Source: Cydia pomonella (lineage: Eukaryota; Arthropoda; Insecta; Lepidoptera; Tortricidae). From it: a stretch of DNA of 64,000 nt. Shown piece after piece: positions 32,501-38,127 of this stretch (position 1 is its first letter; each line of letters opens with the position of its first letter). Under the pieces are notes generated by a model, which was not told where the DNA came from, did not search any database, and was given only the letters and a program-made list of their open reading frames with translations. Position numbers and translations under genes: made by a program. The stretch is taken from contig NC_084703.1 of NCBI RefSeq assembly GCF_033807575.1, forward strand, positions 1,364,001 through 1,428,000, in the 5' to 3' direction.

Positions 32501-32560
32501 CTGGAGCGGCTCGACGCGCGCACCGCCGGCGACCAGAGCGCCCACGCGGACCCCGAGTAG
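7663..32560 (+). CDS. Jarid2: JARID2 / protein Jumonji orthologue, 13 exons, 5'-partial
   Basis: Thirteen GT-AG exons (listed separately) join in one open frame of 3325 bases: a split codon, 1107 residues and a TAG stop. Domain order is a lysine-rich repeat region, JmjN, ARID, JmjC and a C-terminal Cys/His segment, which is the JARID2 layout; KDM5 demethylases would also carry PHD fingers, and none is seen. JARID2 is a nuclear accessory subunit of Polycomb repressive complex 2 that helps target and tune H3K27 methylation; its JmjC domain is regarded as catalytically inactive in vertebrates. The first exon here opens inside a codon after a splice acceptor, so start codon and promoter lie to the left of the window. 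Introns are packed with repeats, several derived from the gene's own exons. The family assignment is firm; exact borders are read by eye, without transcript support. Confidence 0.93.
9323..9630 (+). repeat. Retroposon-like repeat with A-rich tail
   Basis: Same sequence inverted at 30985-31300, both with a small frame (MGNVNVISPCVVGHSTADVI). Ends ACCGAAATAGTATAAAAAAA. Probably the 3' end of a LINE. Located in Jarid2 intron 1. Confidence 0.8.
9810..9917 (+). CDS. Jarid2: Jarid2 exon 2: basic linker
   Basis: The acceptor is TACAG at 9805-9809 and the donor GTAAGT at 9918. The exon encodes about 36 residues beginning RKPKVAPVKEKKTLPKRAAK, a basic Pro/Ala/Lys linker. Both split codons match the neighbours (AG|G at the left, AA|C at the right). 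No domain is recognised. Confidence 0.85.
10119..10566 (+). CDS. Jarid2: Jarid2 exon 3: linker and start of JmjN
   Basis: The acceptor is TTTCCAG at 10112-10118 and the donor GTATTA at 10567. About 149 residues start with a Pro/Arg-rich stretch and end in YYPTAEEFE, the first strand of the JmjN domain; the rest of JmjN is in exon 4. The phase at the 3' end is 0. The last 129 bp of this exon, together with 32 bp of the intron, are the unit of the tandem array that follows at once. Confidence 0.9.
10567..11808 (+). repeat. 161-bp tandem array of exon-3 end plus its splice donor
   Basis: Each unit is about 129 bp matching the end of exon 3 (10438-10566) and 32 bp matching the start of the intron. 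GT donor positions recur at 10567, 10728, 10889, 11051, 11212, 11373, 11534 and 11697, a period of 161-163 bp, so seven full copies follow the real exon; an eighth degraded copy without a donor ends at the target duplication of the hAT element. Every full copy keeps GAG|GTA or the like. The unit is not a multiple of three and a TAG follows within four codons of each border, so retention would stop translation. Confidence 0.93.
11817..12620. mobile_element. hAT-like non-autonomous DNA transposon (804 bp)
   Basis: Ends are near-perfect inverted repeats (TAGAAATGCAACG at the left, CGTTGCATCTCTA at the right) and the element is flanked by an exact 8-bp duplication ATCTGTTT at 11809-11816 and 12621-12628, as expected for hAT transposons. 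Inside, near both ends, are palindromic CCGGATATCCGG-type motifs and, in the right part, a short repeated CCGGAATCCGGCCGGAT unit. No transposase reading frame is present. Confidence 0.88.
12728..12919 (-). pseudogene. RTE-type LINE, C-terminal fragment
   Basis: The minus strand reads SRGPGRPVHSWQRSVRAVGL, then a stretch ending WRELVKALC. This is the conserved extreme C-terminus of RTE/BovB-like reverse transcriptase proteins (GRP..TW / W.E....A.DR..WR.LV..LC). Only about 60 residues survive, inside the Jarid2 intron. Confidence 0.72.
13085..13321 (+). CDS. Jarid2: Jarid2 exon 4: JmjN end and first half of ARID
   Basis: The acceptor is TTTACAG at 13078-13084 and the donor GTGAGT at 13322; the phase is 0 at both ends and the exon encodes 79 residues. 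It completes JmjN (DPIKYYDKIAPEASKYGLCK, then IVPP.NFKP) and begins the ARID DNA-binding domain (FAVIYQYISKMYSRWGPVSR). A broken second copy of part of this exon lies downstream in the same intron. Confidence 0.93.
13365..13460 (+). repeat. 'CTCCTCTGGAGTTGCAGG' family, short copy
   Basis: The sequence matches the 3' part of the repeats at 9490-9630, 32588-32718 and, inverted, 30985-31100: CTCCTCTGGAGTTGCAGG, then GCCGTATGCTTGTTTGCCAC and an A-rich tail. It is a truncated retroposon tail. Confidence 0.8.
13461..13620 (+). pseudogene. Degenerate duplicate of Jarid2 exon 4
   Basis: 13531-13617 repeats the exon-4 coding text around MSDT...VIYQYISKMYSRW...TQSVV, with internal deletions that break the frame. 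13463-13491 repeats the sequence at the exon-4 donor and early intron (13324-13352). A SINE-like repeat (about 13365-13460) lies between the two donor-side copies. It reads as a local duplication, not an alternative exon, because ARID residues are missing and no acceptor is evident. Confidence 0.78.
14395..14945 (+). repeat. Interspersed repeat with exon-like segment, copy 2
   Basis: It is closely related to 5830-6330 and, inverted, to 53860-54015. It contains a GC-rich segment reading YQGLMSYEKVSPTDRAAAGR, then ARKK, followed by GTATGC, which resembles a coding exon with a splice donor. The function is unknown. Confidence 0.75.
14950..15098. repeat. Hairpin MITE
   Basis: Ends are inverted: TGTATGCAACGTTGTATAAG at the left against CTTATACAACTGTTGCATA at the right. 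A related copy is at 6340-6460. There is no coding capacity. Confidence 0.65.
15142..15337 (+). CDS. Jarid2: Jarid2 exon 5: second half of ARID
   Basis: The acceptor is CTGTTTTAG at 15133-15141 and the donor GTAAGT at 15338. It encodes 65 residues plus one base: LDGSEVNLPRLYHAVERNGG, then LSNVIQRKRWGRVADEMKL and a tail ending YMRYLLPYATLSD. This is the ARID core (the L..V...GG......W..V motif) and its last helix. The acceptor is preceded by the repeat end at 15101-15120. Confidence 0.94.
15435..15990 (+). repeat. Repeat shared with 4815-5200, with internal duplication
   Basis: It starts with TTTAACCGCTCGTGCTAATA as at 4824, and both copies share the 'CACCACACCAAC' block. Here a segment of about 140 bp (15579-15716) is repeated directly at 15721-15850. 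It sits in the intron between exons 5 and 6. Confidence 0.72.
16045..16274 (+). CDS. Jarid2: Jarid2 exon 6: linker between ARID and JmjC
   Basis: The acceptor is TTCACAG at 16038-16044 and the donor GTAAGT at 16275. It encodes about 77 residues: SIMAEVEKCWTTKYQKMLER (helical), an acidic SESDDEGEDG stretch and TMNLVTFKK leading to JmjC. The 3' phase is 0. Its last 105 bp with 8 bp of intron seed the array that follows. Confidence 0.9.
16275..17923 (+). repeat. 113-bp tandem array of exon-6 end plus its splice donor
   Basis: The unit is 105 bp of exon 6 (16170-16274) plus the intron start GTAAGTCA. The donor recurs every 113 bp exactly (16275, 16388, 16501, 16614, 16727, 16840 ... 17857), giving 14 full units and a partial one. 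Two units carry CTAAGT in place of GTAAGT (16953 and 17405); they are 452 bp apart, and the stretch between them repeats as a four-unit block, so the array grew partly by higher-order duplication. The period is not a multiple of three. Confidence 0.95.
18020..18300 (+). repeat. Interspersed repeat ('AATGGATATATAC...GGCCCTTGAGGCATTGT')
   Basis: 18041-18105 matches 37755-37826, and the text after it (GATGCTGGTGGCATTTCC) resumes at 38008, where the other copy is split by a hairpin insertion. Open-frame content is not meaningful. Confidence 0.65.
18300..18460. repeat. 'TTTGACCCACTTCCCGG' repeat, copy 2
   Basis: It shares ACCCACTTCCCGGTTT, GCATACATATGTA and CAATGCAATATTATGGTACC with 549-775, 33845-34010, 61100-61270 and 63530-63740. 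It is a multi-copy non-coding family; small open frames in it are spurious. Confidence 0.8.
18608..19200. repeat. Repeat shared with 1471-2545
   Basis: Left part (CGAGTGCTTGAGAAAATGAAAC...) and right part (CGCTAAGGTAACATCGATAA...) match 1500-1750 and 2460-2545. The central part differs: here a GC-rich palindrome-like block (18900-19080), there a LINE remnant. Confidence 0.75.
19538..19722. mobile_element. 185-bp hairpin MITE, copy 2
   Basis: Ends are CCCCTAGTCTAAATTTAGTC and its near-inverse ending ACACTAGGGG; the arms contain GTACGCGTTTGCGTTAAGTC inverted. Length and arms match 299-483 exactly or nearly so. No coding capacity. Confidence 0.88.
20118..20645 (+). repeat. 'AGTACATTGTGCAAC...CGAGCAAGTGTGAT' repeat
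   Basis: This is a complete copy from TAATAGTACATTGTGCAAC to TTTCGAGCAAGTGTGATG, including the block around CATAACTCCCGCGGGAAC and GCACACCTGCATGAAATAAG. It ends about 25 bases before the exon-7 acceptor. Confidence 0.87.
20669..20780 (+). CDS. Jarid2: Jarid2 exon 7: start of JmjC region
   Basis: The acceptor is ATTTCAG at 20662-20668 and the donor GTATAC at 20781. It encodes IATSLMDAHFDPSKQPPGAV and a tail with VEKAYWRAVLLGTEHI; the A......F and EYW-type pattern matches the region before the JmjC barrel in JARID2/KDM5 proteins. The split codon G|TG joins to exon 8. Confidence 0.9.
21601..21692 (-). repeat. tRNA-derived SINE head
   Basis: On the minus strand an A box (TGGTTCAGCGGGT) and a B box (GGTTCGAATCT) lie at tRNA spacing. 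There is no reliable cloverleaf and no tRNA-like 3' end, so it is a SINE, not a tRNA gene. Confidence 0.75.
22212..22306 (+). CDS. Jarid2: Jarid2 exon 8: JmjC
   Basis: The acceptor is TTGTTCAG at 22204-22211 and the donor GTAGGT at 22307. It encodes VANTASIDTGEEGYGFPKDP then QADYGAHPWNLK. The G.GFP and HPWNL motifs are the conserved start of JmjC in this family (GSGFP and WNL in JARID2 and KDM5). Confidence 0.93.
23293..23459 (+). CDS. Jarid2: Jarid2 exon 9: JmjC core, first metal-site strands
   Basis: The acceptor is CTCACAG at 23286-23292 and the donor GTGCGT at 23460. It encodes VLARNPNNVLRYLGPVLGVT, then VPTLHLSMLFSTSCWHRDPH and GLPWTEYMHSGAEKIW. His at 23398-23400 and Asp at 23404-23406 occupy the HxD/E iron-site positions, and the Lys of GAEKIW aligns with the 2-oxoglutarate lysine of KDM5. 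The intron start merges at once into a GT/TGCG microsatellite. Confidence 0.95.
23460..23602 (+). repeat. (GT)n / (TGCG)n microsatellite abutting a splice donor
   Basis: Alternating GTGTGT, GCGCGC and about eleven TGCG units fill roughly 140 bp directly after exon 9, starting with or just after the donor GTGCGT. Open frames on either strand here are repeat artefacts. Confidence 0.95.
23680..24260. repeat. Dispersed repeat family shared with 37015-37250 and 44460-44690
   Basis: It shares AACCAACCAAATACAAAA, CCTGGATCTGTCACTGAACG and the 'TTTACCCTCAA' edge with two inverted copies. Outer TATTTAAATAAAAGTAAAC and GTTTACTTAAATA are inverted, so this is probably a TIR element without coding capacity. 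Confidence 0.7.
24262..24480. repeat. Repeat shared with 62790-63360
   Basis: It shares the blocks CCGGTAAGATGGCGCCA, GGATCAAAGTCAAATGGCGT and CAGTAAATTTACTGTGGCCA with the right-hand end of the window, where the copy is split by a hairpin insertion. Confidence 0.68.
24640..24975. repeat. Inverted repeat, 'TTAGAGGTGTAAATATCTCT' type
   Basis: 24725-24790 (TTAGAGGTGTAAATATCTCT, then CAGAACTAAATGATTTTTAT) is inverted at 24890-24962. Short direct copies of 'TTAGAGATGTAAAGAGTCTCTAA' occur inside. It is a foldback MITE-like element. Confidence 0.7.
24985..25215 (-). pseudogene. Non-LTR retrotransposon 3' end (minus)
   Basis: On the minus strand the end of an ORF2-like frame (KAVILDTARIVRRFLSLRP) is followed by a 3' tail that also occurs on the plus strand at 43395-43705. 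The TARIVRRFL motif is typical of Jockey/R1-group C-termini in insects. It is heavily 5'-truncated. Confidence 0.7.
26128..26388 (-). pseudogene. SWIM zinc-finger C-terminal fragment of a transposase-like protein
   Basis: The frame reads YDGEKRGVEAIDQYCCECAN, GLRTVGCCSHVAAIIYYLSY and an acidic end SDEDE. The CxC...CxH pattern (CEC, then CSH) is the SWIM motif found in Mutator-like and related transposases and in some host nuclear proteins. Only about 86 residues remain; no DDE catalytic core is seen upstream, where the sequence passes into a copy of the element arm. Most likely the tail of the element's own transposase. Confidence 0.68.
26638..27368. mobile_element. 'GGGTTCCGTA' repeat nested in the long-TIR element
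   Basis: It begins AGGGTTCCGTAGCCAAATGG and ends TACGGAACCCTTCATGGGCG, the ends of a family also at 2605-3298 and 6638-7285. Internally a ~270-bp section around CTATGGATAGGTCTTCAAAA is partly duplicated (about 26875-27110 and 27165-27320). A C-run lies at 27003. Confidence 0.82.
28194..28485 (+). CDS. Jarid2: Jarid2 exon 10: JmjC core
   Basis: The acceptor is TATTCCAG at 28186-28193 and the donor GTGAGT at 28486. It encodes YGIPRDESANFRRAVETLCP, a middle segment with MVPPNILSEHGVKLSRLLQR, and FPEAHSCSITTGFGISESVY. The motifs YGIP, PGEYVLVFP and ESV.FA..AW are diagnostic of JARID2/KDM5 JmjC. The residue aligned with the third iron ligand of KDM5 (codon 28396-28398) is Ser; a His lies one position before it. 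Confidence 0.95.
28520..28622 (+). repeat. Truncated 3' part of the 'CGAGCAAGTGTGAT' repeat family
   Basis: The CATAACTCCCATGGGAAC and CACCTGCATGAAATAA blocks are present, but the copy breaks directly into the 5' end of a second copy (AATAGTACATTGTGCAAC), so the final CGAGCAAG segment is missing. Confidence 0.7.
28622..30309 (+). repeat. 'AGTACATTGTGCAAC...CGAGCAAGTGTGAT' repeat split by a hAT-like insertion
   Basis: The 5' part (28622-28700) and 3' part (29829-30309) together make a full copy like 20118-20645. It ends 20-odd bases before the exon-11 acceptor. Older than the transposon that interrupts it. Confidence 0.85.
28701..29820. mobile_element. hAT-like non-autonomous transposon (1120 bp)
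   Basis: It is flanked by an exact 8-bp duplication GGCTGGAG at 28693-28700 and 29821-29828. Ends are inverted (TAGACATG at the left, CATGTCTA at the right), with subterminal regions rich in inverted GTGATGTGATATC-like and ATTACGC motifs. No transposase frame is found. The repeat it interrupts is restored on removal. Confidence 0.88.
30328..30489 (+). CDS. Jarid2: Jarid2 exon 11: region after JmjC
   Basis: The acceptor is GGCAACAG at 30320-30327 (weak pyrimidine tract) and the donor GTAACG at 30490; the phase is 0 at both ends. It encodes RNSCEPTMFSLEQLLLNGSA, then a helical stretch with VCSVLATLLSAELEHRRAL. The F S.E.LL pattern matches the segment after JmjC in JARID2. An extended frame running past the donor is intron. 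Confidence 0.88.
30985..31300 (-). repeat. Retroposon-like repeat, inverse of 9323-9630
   Basis: The minus strand matches 9323-9630 along its length, including the same small frame (MGNVNVISPCVVGHSTADVI). An A-rich tail at one end supports retroposition. Confidence 0.8.
31431..31544 (+). CDS. Jarid2: Jarid2 exon 12: first zinc-finger cysteines
   Basis: The acceptor is TATTTGCAG at 31422-31430 and the donor GTTAGA at 31545. It encodes 38 residues ending TRDQDECEYCRSTLFLSK. The CxxC pair (31509-31511 and 31518-31520) opens the C5HC2-type zinc-finger region. The third Cys expected a few residues on is not seen here. Confidence 0.9.
31680..32140. repeat. Palindrome-rich repeat ('CGATACATGTGCGAATTTCC')
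   Basis: It shares GTCGAAAGTTTAAAGGGCC and GTACTGTAAAACGTTGTACG in inverted form with 63050-63280. The two halves of the block are roughly inverted to each other. Non-coding, in the last Jarid2 intron. Confidence 0.65.
32143..32345 (+). repeat. 'AGTACATTGTGCAAC...CGAGCAAGTGTGAT' repeat, short copy
   Basis: It is a 200-bp internally deleted copy with both family ends intact. The end TTTCGAGCAAGTGTGATG is about 21 bases before exon 13, as in three other introns of this gene. Confidence 0.87.
32360..32560 (+). CDS. Jarid2: Jarid2 last exon: zinc-finger end and stop
   Basis: The acceptor is TTGTACAG at 32352-32359; the TAG stop is 32558-32560. It encodes 66 residues: VTGLTGRKSAVCPEHALRLL, then a helical tail ending QSAHADPE. 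Cys (32393-32395) and His (32402-32404) would complete the Cys/His region. No clear poly(A) signal can be assigned, because SINE-like repeats start within 30 bp. Confidence 0.92.
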   Translation: MTGLTGRKSAVCPEHALRLLETRKHKNVDLHTLEFLSSFTTPALEEMLERLDARTAGDQSAHADPE

Positions 32561-32587
32561 AGGTCAGTCATATTCACATTTATTTTA

Positions 32588-32718
32588 CGAGGGGGGTGGG
32601 GTTAGGGTCGGCAACGCGCATGTAACTCCTCTGGAGTTGCAGGTGTACATAGGCCACGGAGACTGCTTACCATCAGGAAGGCCGTATGCTTGTTTGCCAC
32701 CGACGTAGTATTAAAAAA
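32588..32718 (+). repeat. 'CTCCTCTGGAGTTGCAGG' family copy
   Basis: Same 3' retroposon tail as 9490-9630: GGTCGGCAACGCGCATG, then CTCCTCTGGAGTTGCAGG and an A-run. It lies 28 bp after the Jarid2 stop codon and may be in its 3' UTR. Confidence 0.78.
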
Positions 32719-32739
32719 AAAGCATACATTGTCATTTTT

Positions 32740-33010
32740 TTTTTTAATATTATAGGACATTATTACACAAATTCCGAAAAACTCATTGGTACGAGCCAGG
32801 ATTTGAACCCGCGACCTTCGGATTGAAAGTCGGACGTCATATCCACTCGGCCACCACCGCTTCCTTATGTACGAAATATCATTTTTAGATAGTATTTATA
32901 AATATTTATATATTATATATTATATATATCGTTGTCTAAGTACCCTCAACACAAGCCTTATTGAGCGTACTGTAGGACTTAGTCAATTTGTGTAATAATG
33001 TCCTATAATA
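32740..33010 (-). repeat. tRNA-derived SINE
   Basis: The minus strand has an A box (TGGCCGAGTGGATAT) and a B box (GGTTCAAATCC) at about 32795-32860. The tail (GTCCTATAATATTTATTTAT) is shared with copies at 1076-1310 and 57720-57965. Confidence 0.8.
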
Positions 33011-33215
33011 TTTATTTATTTCATATTTACCACTAGCTTTTCGGTGAAGGAAAACGTCGTGAGGAAACCTGCATACATCTGCGAAGAAATTCAAAGGTGT
33101 ATGTGAAGTCCCCAATCCGCATTGGGCTAGCGTGGGGACTATAGCCCGAGCCCTCTCGCACATGAGAGGAGGCCTGTGCCCAGCAGTGGGACGTATATAG
33201 GCTGAATTATTATTA
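33010..33215 (+). repeat. LINE/SINE 3' end with 'GCCCAGCAGTGGGACG'
   Basis: The text GGCCTGTGCCCAGCAGTGGG followed by ACGTATATAGGCTGA is the common 3' end of lepidopteran RTE-type elements; the same motif ends the remnant at 1755-1800 on the other strand. Confidence 0.75.
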
Positions 33216-33502
33216 TTTTATTAACATAAAACAATAAATTGTGCCTAATAATAGCACAGGTAAGGAGTAAATAATAAAAATCTGCAGAAATAAGAAATAA
33301 AATATCAATATTAATTCATGTCAAAAATTCATTGGTTTTTTAAAGCTATTCAGTCAGAAGTCCAGTTACGGAAAAGTAGACCTTCTGGATTAAGAAAGAT
33401 TTCAATTTTGAGACAAATCCGAGATAGCTAGGTGTGTTTTTTATACATGTTATGTAACCCTCTTCAATTCTCAGTCTAAAGTGAAGTCATTAGTAATAGG
33501 CT

Positions 33503-33755
33503 GAATCAACTTTTTTTGTTTTGTTATTCTGTCCCGTTGTCCAAGGGACAACAGTGGCACAGTTTGTTTGAAGAGACGTTGTATGCCGTTCTATTAACAT
33601 GCTTAGTAGGGCCCCATTATGGACATTGGTTATAACGACCACAAAAACGCAAGTTTAATACATTTAAGTACCATAGAATCAGTATTTCAATGAACTTTTG
33701 TCCCCTGGACAACTAATCGTAACCATGGCAACGAGTGACGCTAAAAAGTTGATTC
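33503..33755. mobile_element. MITE, ~250 bp, copy 1
   Basis: Ends are GAATCAACTTTTTT and its inverse AAAAAGTTGATTC. The internal sequence (GGGACAACAGTGGCACAG..., TTTTGTCCCCTGGACAACTA) is nearly identical to 62132-62376. No open frame. Confidence 0.83.
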
Positions 33756-33844
33756 TCCCAATAGTACATTGTGCAACGAGAGGGGTAAGTGAAATTTTGT
33801 ACGAACTAATTCGATAATATCGAGCCTTTTCTAAAAACCCCAAA

Positions 33845-34010
33845 TTAGGTTGCGTTGTTTTATCACAGAGTTCCTATGTCCACCTCTTGTCTCCATCATC
33901 AGATCAGCTCGACGGTACCATAATATTGCATTGTCACCCGAGTTACATATGTATGCAAAATTTCAGCTTCATCGGAAACCGGGAAGTGGATCAAATTTAA
34001 CTTGCAAGAT
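33845..34010. repeat. 'TTTGACCCACTTCCCGG' repeat, copy 3
   Basis: Inverted relative to 18300-18460 and similar to 63580-63740; shares GGTTGCGTTGTTTTATCACA and GCATTGTCACC. The small frame in it recurs in the other copies because the DNA does. Confidence 0.78.
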
Positions 34011-34629
34011 TTGTTTACAGACAACGGTCAGGTGAAAGTAAATAAAAGCTTGTTAAAATTATGTCTATTTAAAAAAATTGCGATATTTTCTTTTAGACGA
34101 AACCAGTGCATCCACTCAAAATGCCTCAGGAGCACACTGCAGCCGTCGACAGGAACGGCCGGAGCCCCTTCACTGATGTTTCCAGGCCGATTAGGGCTTA
34201 CGATTCCGGGATCCCGCGCATTTAGTCCCGCTTGTTGTGGGATTCCGATCCCGCGGGATTCGGGATGTAGTTTGTATCGTCAGCCTCCCATCTTACAAGC
34301 CGGGAGATAACGTTGCCATTTTTTTAAACTGCGCACCGCATAAGGTACCTACGCCAAAGGGTACTTAAACTGGCCTACTTCCAAAATGGTTTGCTATTGT
34401 GAAATCAGTCAAACAAGTTCGTTAATAGAAAAAAGCGCGGATTTCAAGTTGTCTATGGGACAATATCATTTCGCGCATACATTTTTTAAATATGCCGCTT
34501 TGTTCTACTGACAGAAATTGCTTGACAGACCATAAGTGTGAATTGCGTCCGTATTCGCTAGTGTCATAGACAAAACTACAAGTTCATGTAAAATATAAGC
34601 AAAATAAAAACGGGCCTTATTTGGAGCAG

Positions 34630-35185
34630 GTACCTTATTTTTGATGATTTTAACAAACGTGCGTTTGAAGAATATTTAGAAAATAATACTTTTTGTTTAA
34701 ATGAAATGAATTCGGTTTTCATTTATAATGTTATTTTGTATAAGAGGGGTCCTCCATTAATAACACCACACGAGGGGGAGGGAGGGGTACAAAAATGTGA
34801 CATGTGGGGGGACATACCTTATTTTTGATGATTTTAACAAACGCGCGTTTTGTATATTTAGAAAATAATATTTTTTGTTTAAATTAAATGAATTTGGTTT
34901 TCTTTTATAATGTTATTTTGTATAAGAGGGGTCCTCCATTAATAACATCACACGAGGGGGAGGGAGGGGTACAAAAATGTGACATGGGGGGCATACCTTA
35001 TTTTTGATGATTTTTGATTTTAACAAACGTGCGTTTGAAGAATATTTAGAGAATAATATTTTTTGTTTAAATTAAATGAATTTAGTTTTCATTTATAATG
35101 TTATTTTGTAAAAGAGGGGTCCTCCATTAATAACATCACACGAGGGGGACGGAGGGGTACAAAAATGTGACATGTGACATGGGGG
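34630..35185 (+). repeat. Three-copy tandem repeat (~182-188 bp)
   Basis: CCTTATTTTTGATGATTTTA, GAGGGGTCCTCCATTAATAA and GAGGGAGGGGTACAAAAATG recur three times. The units differ by small indels. No frame persists across units. Confidence 0.88.
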
Positions 35186-35556
35186 GAGTGAACAGCTTTG
35201 TGACGTCACTTAACTTCACATATAAACAAAAATTGTACAGCTAAATAACCAGTTTTTGCAACGATATATAGTTTTATTGCGTGACTTATATATATAAAAA
35301 AATATTTTTTTATTAAAATAATACTTCATTCTAATTGCTTATTTCAGTTATTTCGTTAATAACAAGTTTAAAAAAATGTGACGACACCAGGGGGGAGGGT
35401 TGCCTAATGTGACCAGGTGTAACAAGGAGGCAAAAATTCATGCGATGTAATAAACTGATGACCCCAGACGTGTAAGAAAAAAAAACAAAAATAATGATAC
35501 AAATTGTATGGCATCGTACTTGTGGGCCAGCTTCGTATATGGCGGGGTTTAACACT

Positions 35557-35700
35557 AACCCCCTTATTCATAAACGTGTACTAAAGTTACGATGCCGCTG
35601 ATCATCGTTTGCCCCTTTCCGACGTATAGGTATGATGGAAAGGGACAAACGATGATCAGCGGCATCGTAACTTTAGTACACGTTGATGAATAAGGGGGTT
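35557..35700. mobile_element. 144-bp hairpin MITE, copy 1
   Basis: An almost perfect palindrome, AACCCCCTTATTCATAAACG to its inverse, with CGATGATCAGCGGCATCGTA in the arms and a short loop near 35625. A second copy is at 63765-63906. Confidence 0.9.
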
Positions 35701-35987
35701 CATGAATAAAAGGAGTTCATAAAATGAACCGGGGGCTTTACGTCCAAAGCTTTAAAAGGGATAGTAATAGTGCAATTTGCCGCCAGGGGCAGCACTAGCA
35801 CATACCGTAAACCATAGAGTAACATACACTACCATCACAAAGTTTAATACCAAACACGGAATATGCATATTTGCATTTTTAATTTAATTTTTTTTTTTTT
35901 ACGAAAATTCTACTTTGCAGTAGGTACCTACAATCCGAAAAATAAAGCGTTAAACGATTTATTAATCAGAATTTATTAAAAAAGACA

Positions 35988-36173
35988 TAAGGTAGAAGTA
36001 CTAGTGCTCGACACTGCACTAGTCACCGACATGGGCACTTTATTTCATGGAAATATAGGTTAAATTTGAACAACGAAGATTTTTCTGTATTCGATCTTAA
36101 TCCTTGTCACTTTGACATAAAGTGCCCAAGTCGAGTACTAGTGCAGCGTCGAGCACTAGTACTTCTACCTTAT
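35988..36173. mobile_element. 186-bp hairpin MITE, copy 1
   Basis: Arms TAAGGTAGAAGTACTAGTGC and the inverse, TA at both ends, suggesting Tc1/mariner-type TA targeting. The interior matches 43990-44168. Confidence 0.88.
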
Positions 36174-36829
36174 ATATATAATAATAAAAAAAAAATCATA
36201 GTTCCTCATCGAAAAATCCTCGACGCTTTTCCACTACAGAGTAATCATTTATGATACTAATAAGCTCCAAGGGTAAGGGTGAGGTTAAGGGTTTGTCCAA
36301 TGGCTAAGGTCACCCTGTATACTATGCATTAAACAGTTTATAGACAAGTTTTCACAGATCATTCGTTACAAATAAATATGAAATTCATGTATTACGGCGG
36401 TTGATTTACAGTTTGTGCTAGTGGCGCCTACGCAGAATTTTGCGTAATATTACCTATTCCGCGAAATCTACTTTTTTTCAATGTTGTAAATGTGTAACAT
36501 TAAGTTAATTTAAGTTTAGTAATGTAAAACGTAAGATAGCGAAAAACATGAACCATAGCGTAACAAGGGTCGTCAGTACTGAACTATCTACAGTGGACTG
36601 TACATACATAGTTCAGTACGTGGGTAATACTGAAAGTTTCTGGAATGAGCCATTTAGAGGTCACGCAATGAAAATGTTGAAAATATAACTTGTTTGGAAA
36701 TTGTATATTTTTAGATACAATTTGTTCGGTGATGATTTGTATTTTTGGAATACTGTTTGAAAATTATATGTCAGGGATTCTTTAAGGATTAAAAAAAAGA
36801 TTTCAGGAGCTTTCAGTATGACCTAAGTA

Positions 36830-36972
36830 CAAGTGATTACAATCACGTCTAAAAATATCGATACGTATAAAGTGCCAATAATAGTATAGACGAACTTGTT
36901 GGCCATATATTAAGGTAGTGTATACATATATTTGGCACTTTGTCCGTATCGTTATTTTGAGACGTGACTGTA
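36830..36972. mobile_element. Hairpin MITE, 'TATACATATATTTGGCACTTTG' family
   Basis: The arms 'CACGTCTAAAAATATCGATACG' and 'CGTATCGTTATTTTGAGACGTG' are inverted. Related hairpins with GTGCCAAAAATATG are at 37830-38000 and 38128-38270. Confidence 0.72.
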
Positions 36973-37014
36973 CAGATATTAACACATTCAGTGCTAGCGC
37001 AAGCCGATAAGGTA

Positions 37015-37250
37015 ATAATATCTTTAGGTATTTAAATAAAAGTAAACAAAATCTACCCTCAAATGGCTCCTCAAGCCAGTAGAGGGTAGATGAAAACATT
37101 ACATGATCAAATAATGTAGGTTAAAGTCAGATCGTTCAGTCACAGATCCAGGCGTTTTTGTATTTGGTTGGTTAACCAATAAATGCTATAACTACCCGAA
37201 AATGTATAAATGATTTGTTTAATTTTATTTAAATACCTAAAGATACAGAG
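37015..37250. repeat. Dispersed repeat, inverse of 23680-24260
   Basis: Shares GGTATTTAAATAAAAGTAAAC, TTTGGTTGGTTAACCAATAA and the 'ACATGATCAAATAATGTAGG' block with the earlier copy, shorter here. Confidence 0.68.
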
Positions 37251-37569
37251 TTATAGCGAAAAACGCCTGCGAACAGAGAACCCGCCTAGCGCGTCGTTGG
37301 AAGTGAATGTGTTAAAAACGATTACATAATAATATTAATTATGAATAACCCACCATTAATATACCTCGTTTTTTTTTGCATTAGAAAAAGGATAAACAAT
37401 CTTGACGTGCCTTTTTAATAAAAAAAAACGTTTAAAAAAAATACCTAGTCTTCTTGTTGTGCCATGTCATCATCTCACGTCGGCGACCATCTCTCGGAAT
37501 TTACTTATATATACTTATGAAACCAAATTAATGTAAATGATAATAAAATATATATAAGTAAATGTTTCG

Positions 37570-37745
37570 ACGACCGGTCTGGCCTAGTGGGTAGTGACCC
37601 TGCCTACGAAGCTGATGGTCCCGGGTTCAAATCCTGGTAAGGGCATTTATTCATGTAATGAGCATGGATATTTGTTCCTGAGTCATGGGTGTTTTCTATG
37701 TATTTAAGTATTTATGTCCTATAATATTTATTTATTTATTATTTA
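37570..37745 (+). repeat. tRNA-derived SINE
   Basis: A box TGGCCTAGTGGGTAG and B box GGTTCAAATCC at tRNA spacing (37580-37636), then a tRNA-unrelated body ending GTCCTATAATATTTATTT. Same family as 1076-1310 and 57720-57965. Confidence 0.83.
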
Positions 37746-37829
37746 TTTATTTATTTACATAATGGATATATACCGAGGTGTTACTATAATTAGGTTAAAT
37801 CTAAAATAGGCCCTTGAGGCATTGTGCAA

Positions 37830-38000
37830 TCAAGGTATTAAATATCAACACGGACAAAGTAACAAAAATATGTACACACTACCTTAATGTATTGGCATTA
37901 AGGTCGTGTATTGAATGTAGTTTTAAGTTGCCGTTGTTGCCCATAAAGTCGTGCATACATATTTTTGGCACTTTGTCAGTGTCGATATTTAATACCTTGA
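37830..38000. mobile_element. 171-bp hairpin MITE inserted in another repeat
   Basis: Arms are TCAAGGTATTAAATATC and GATATTTAATACCTTGA. It splits a copy of the repeat at 18020-18300 (flanks 37755-37829 and 38006 onward), which marks it as an insertion. Confidence 0.83.
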
Positions 38001-38127
38001 CTTAACCAATGATGCTGGCGGCGTTTCCATCTGCATATAAATTGTTACATACTTCATGTAAATTATTTTTCAAGTTTTTTTTTAAAGACACGTCAGGATT
38101 GTTTACTTTCAATGCTAAAAGGCGGGG

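Noticed and set aside
37570..37640. Possible tRNA gene
   Set aside because: A and B boxes are present but no acceptor stem pairs, and the body and tail recur in other SINE copies. Same for 45188-45285, 32795-32860 and 21601-21692.
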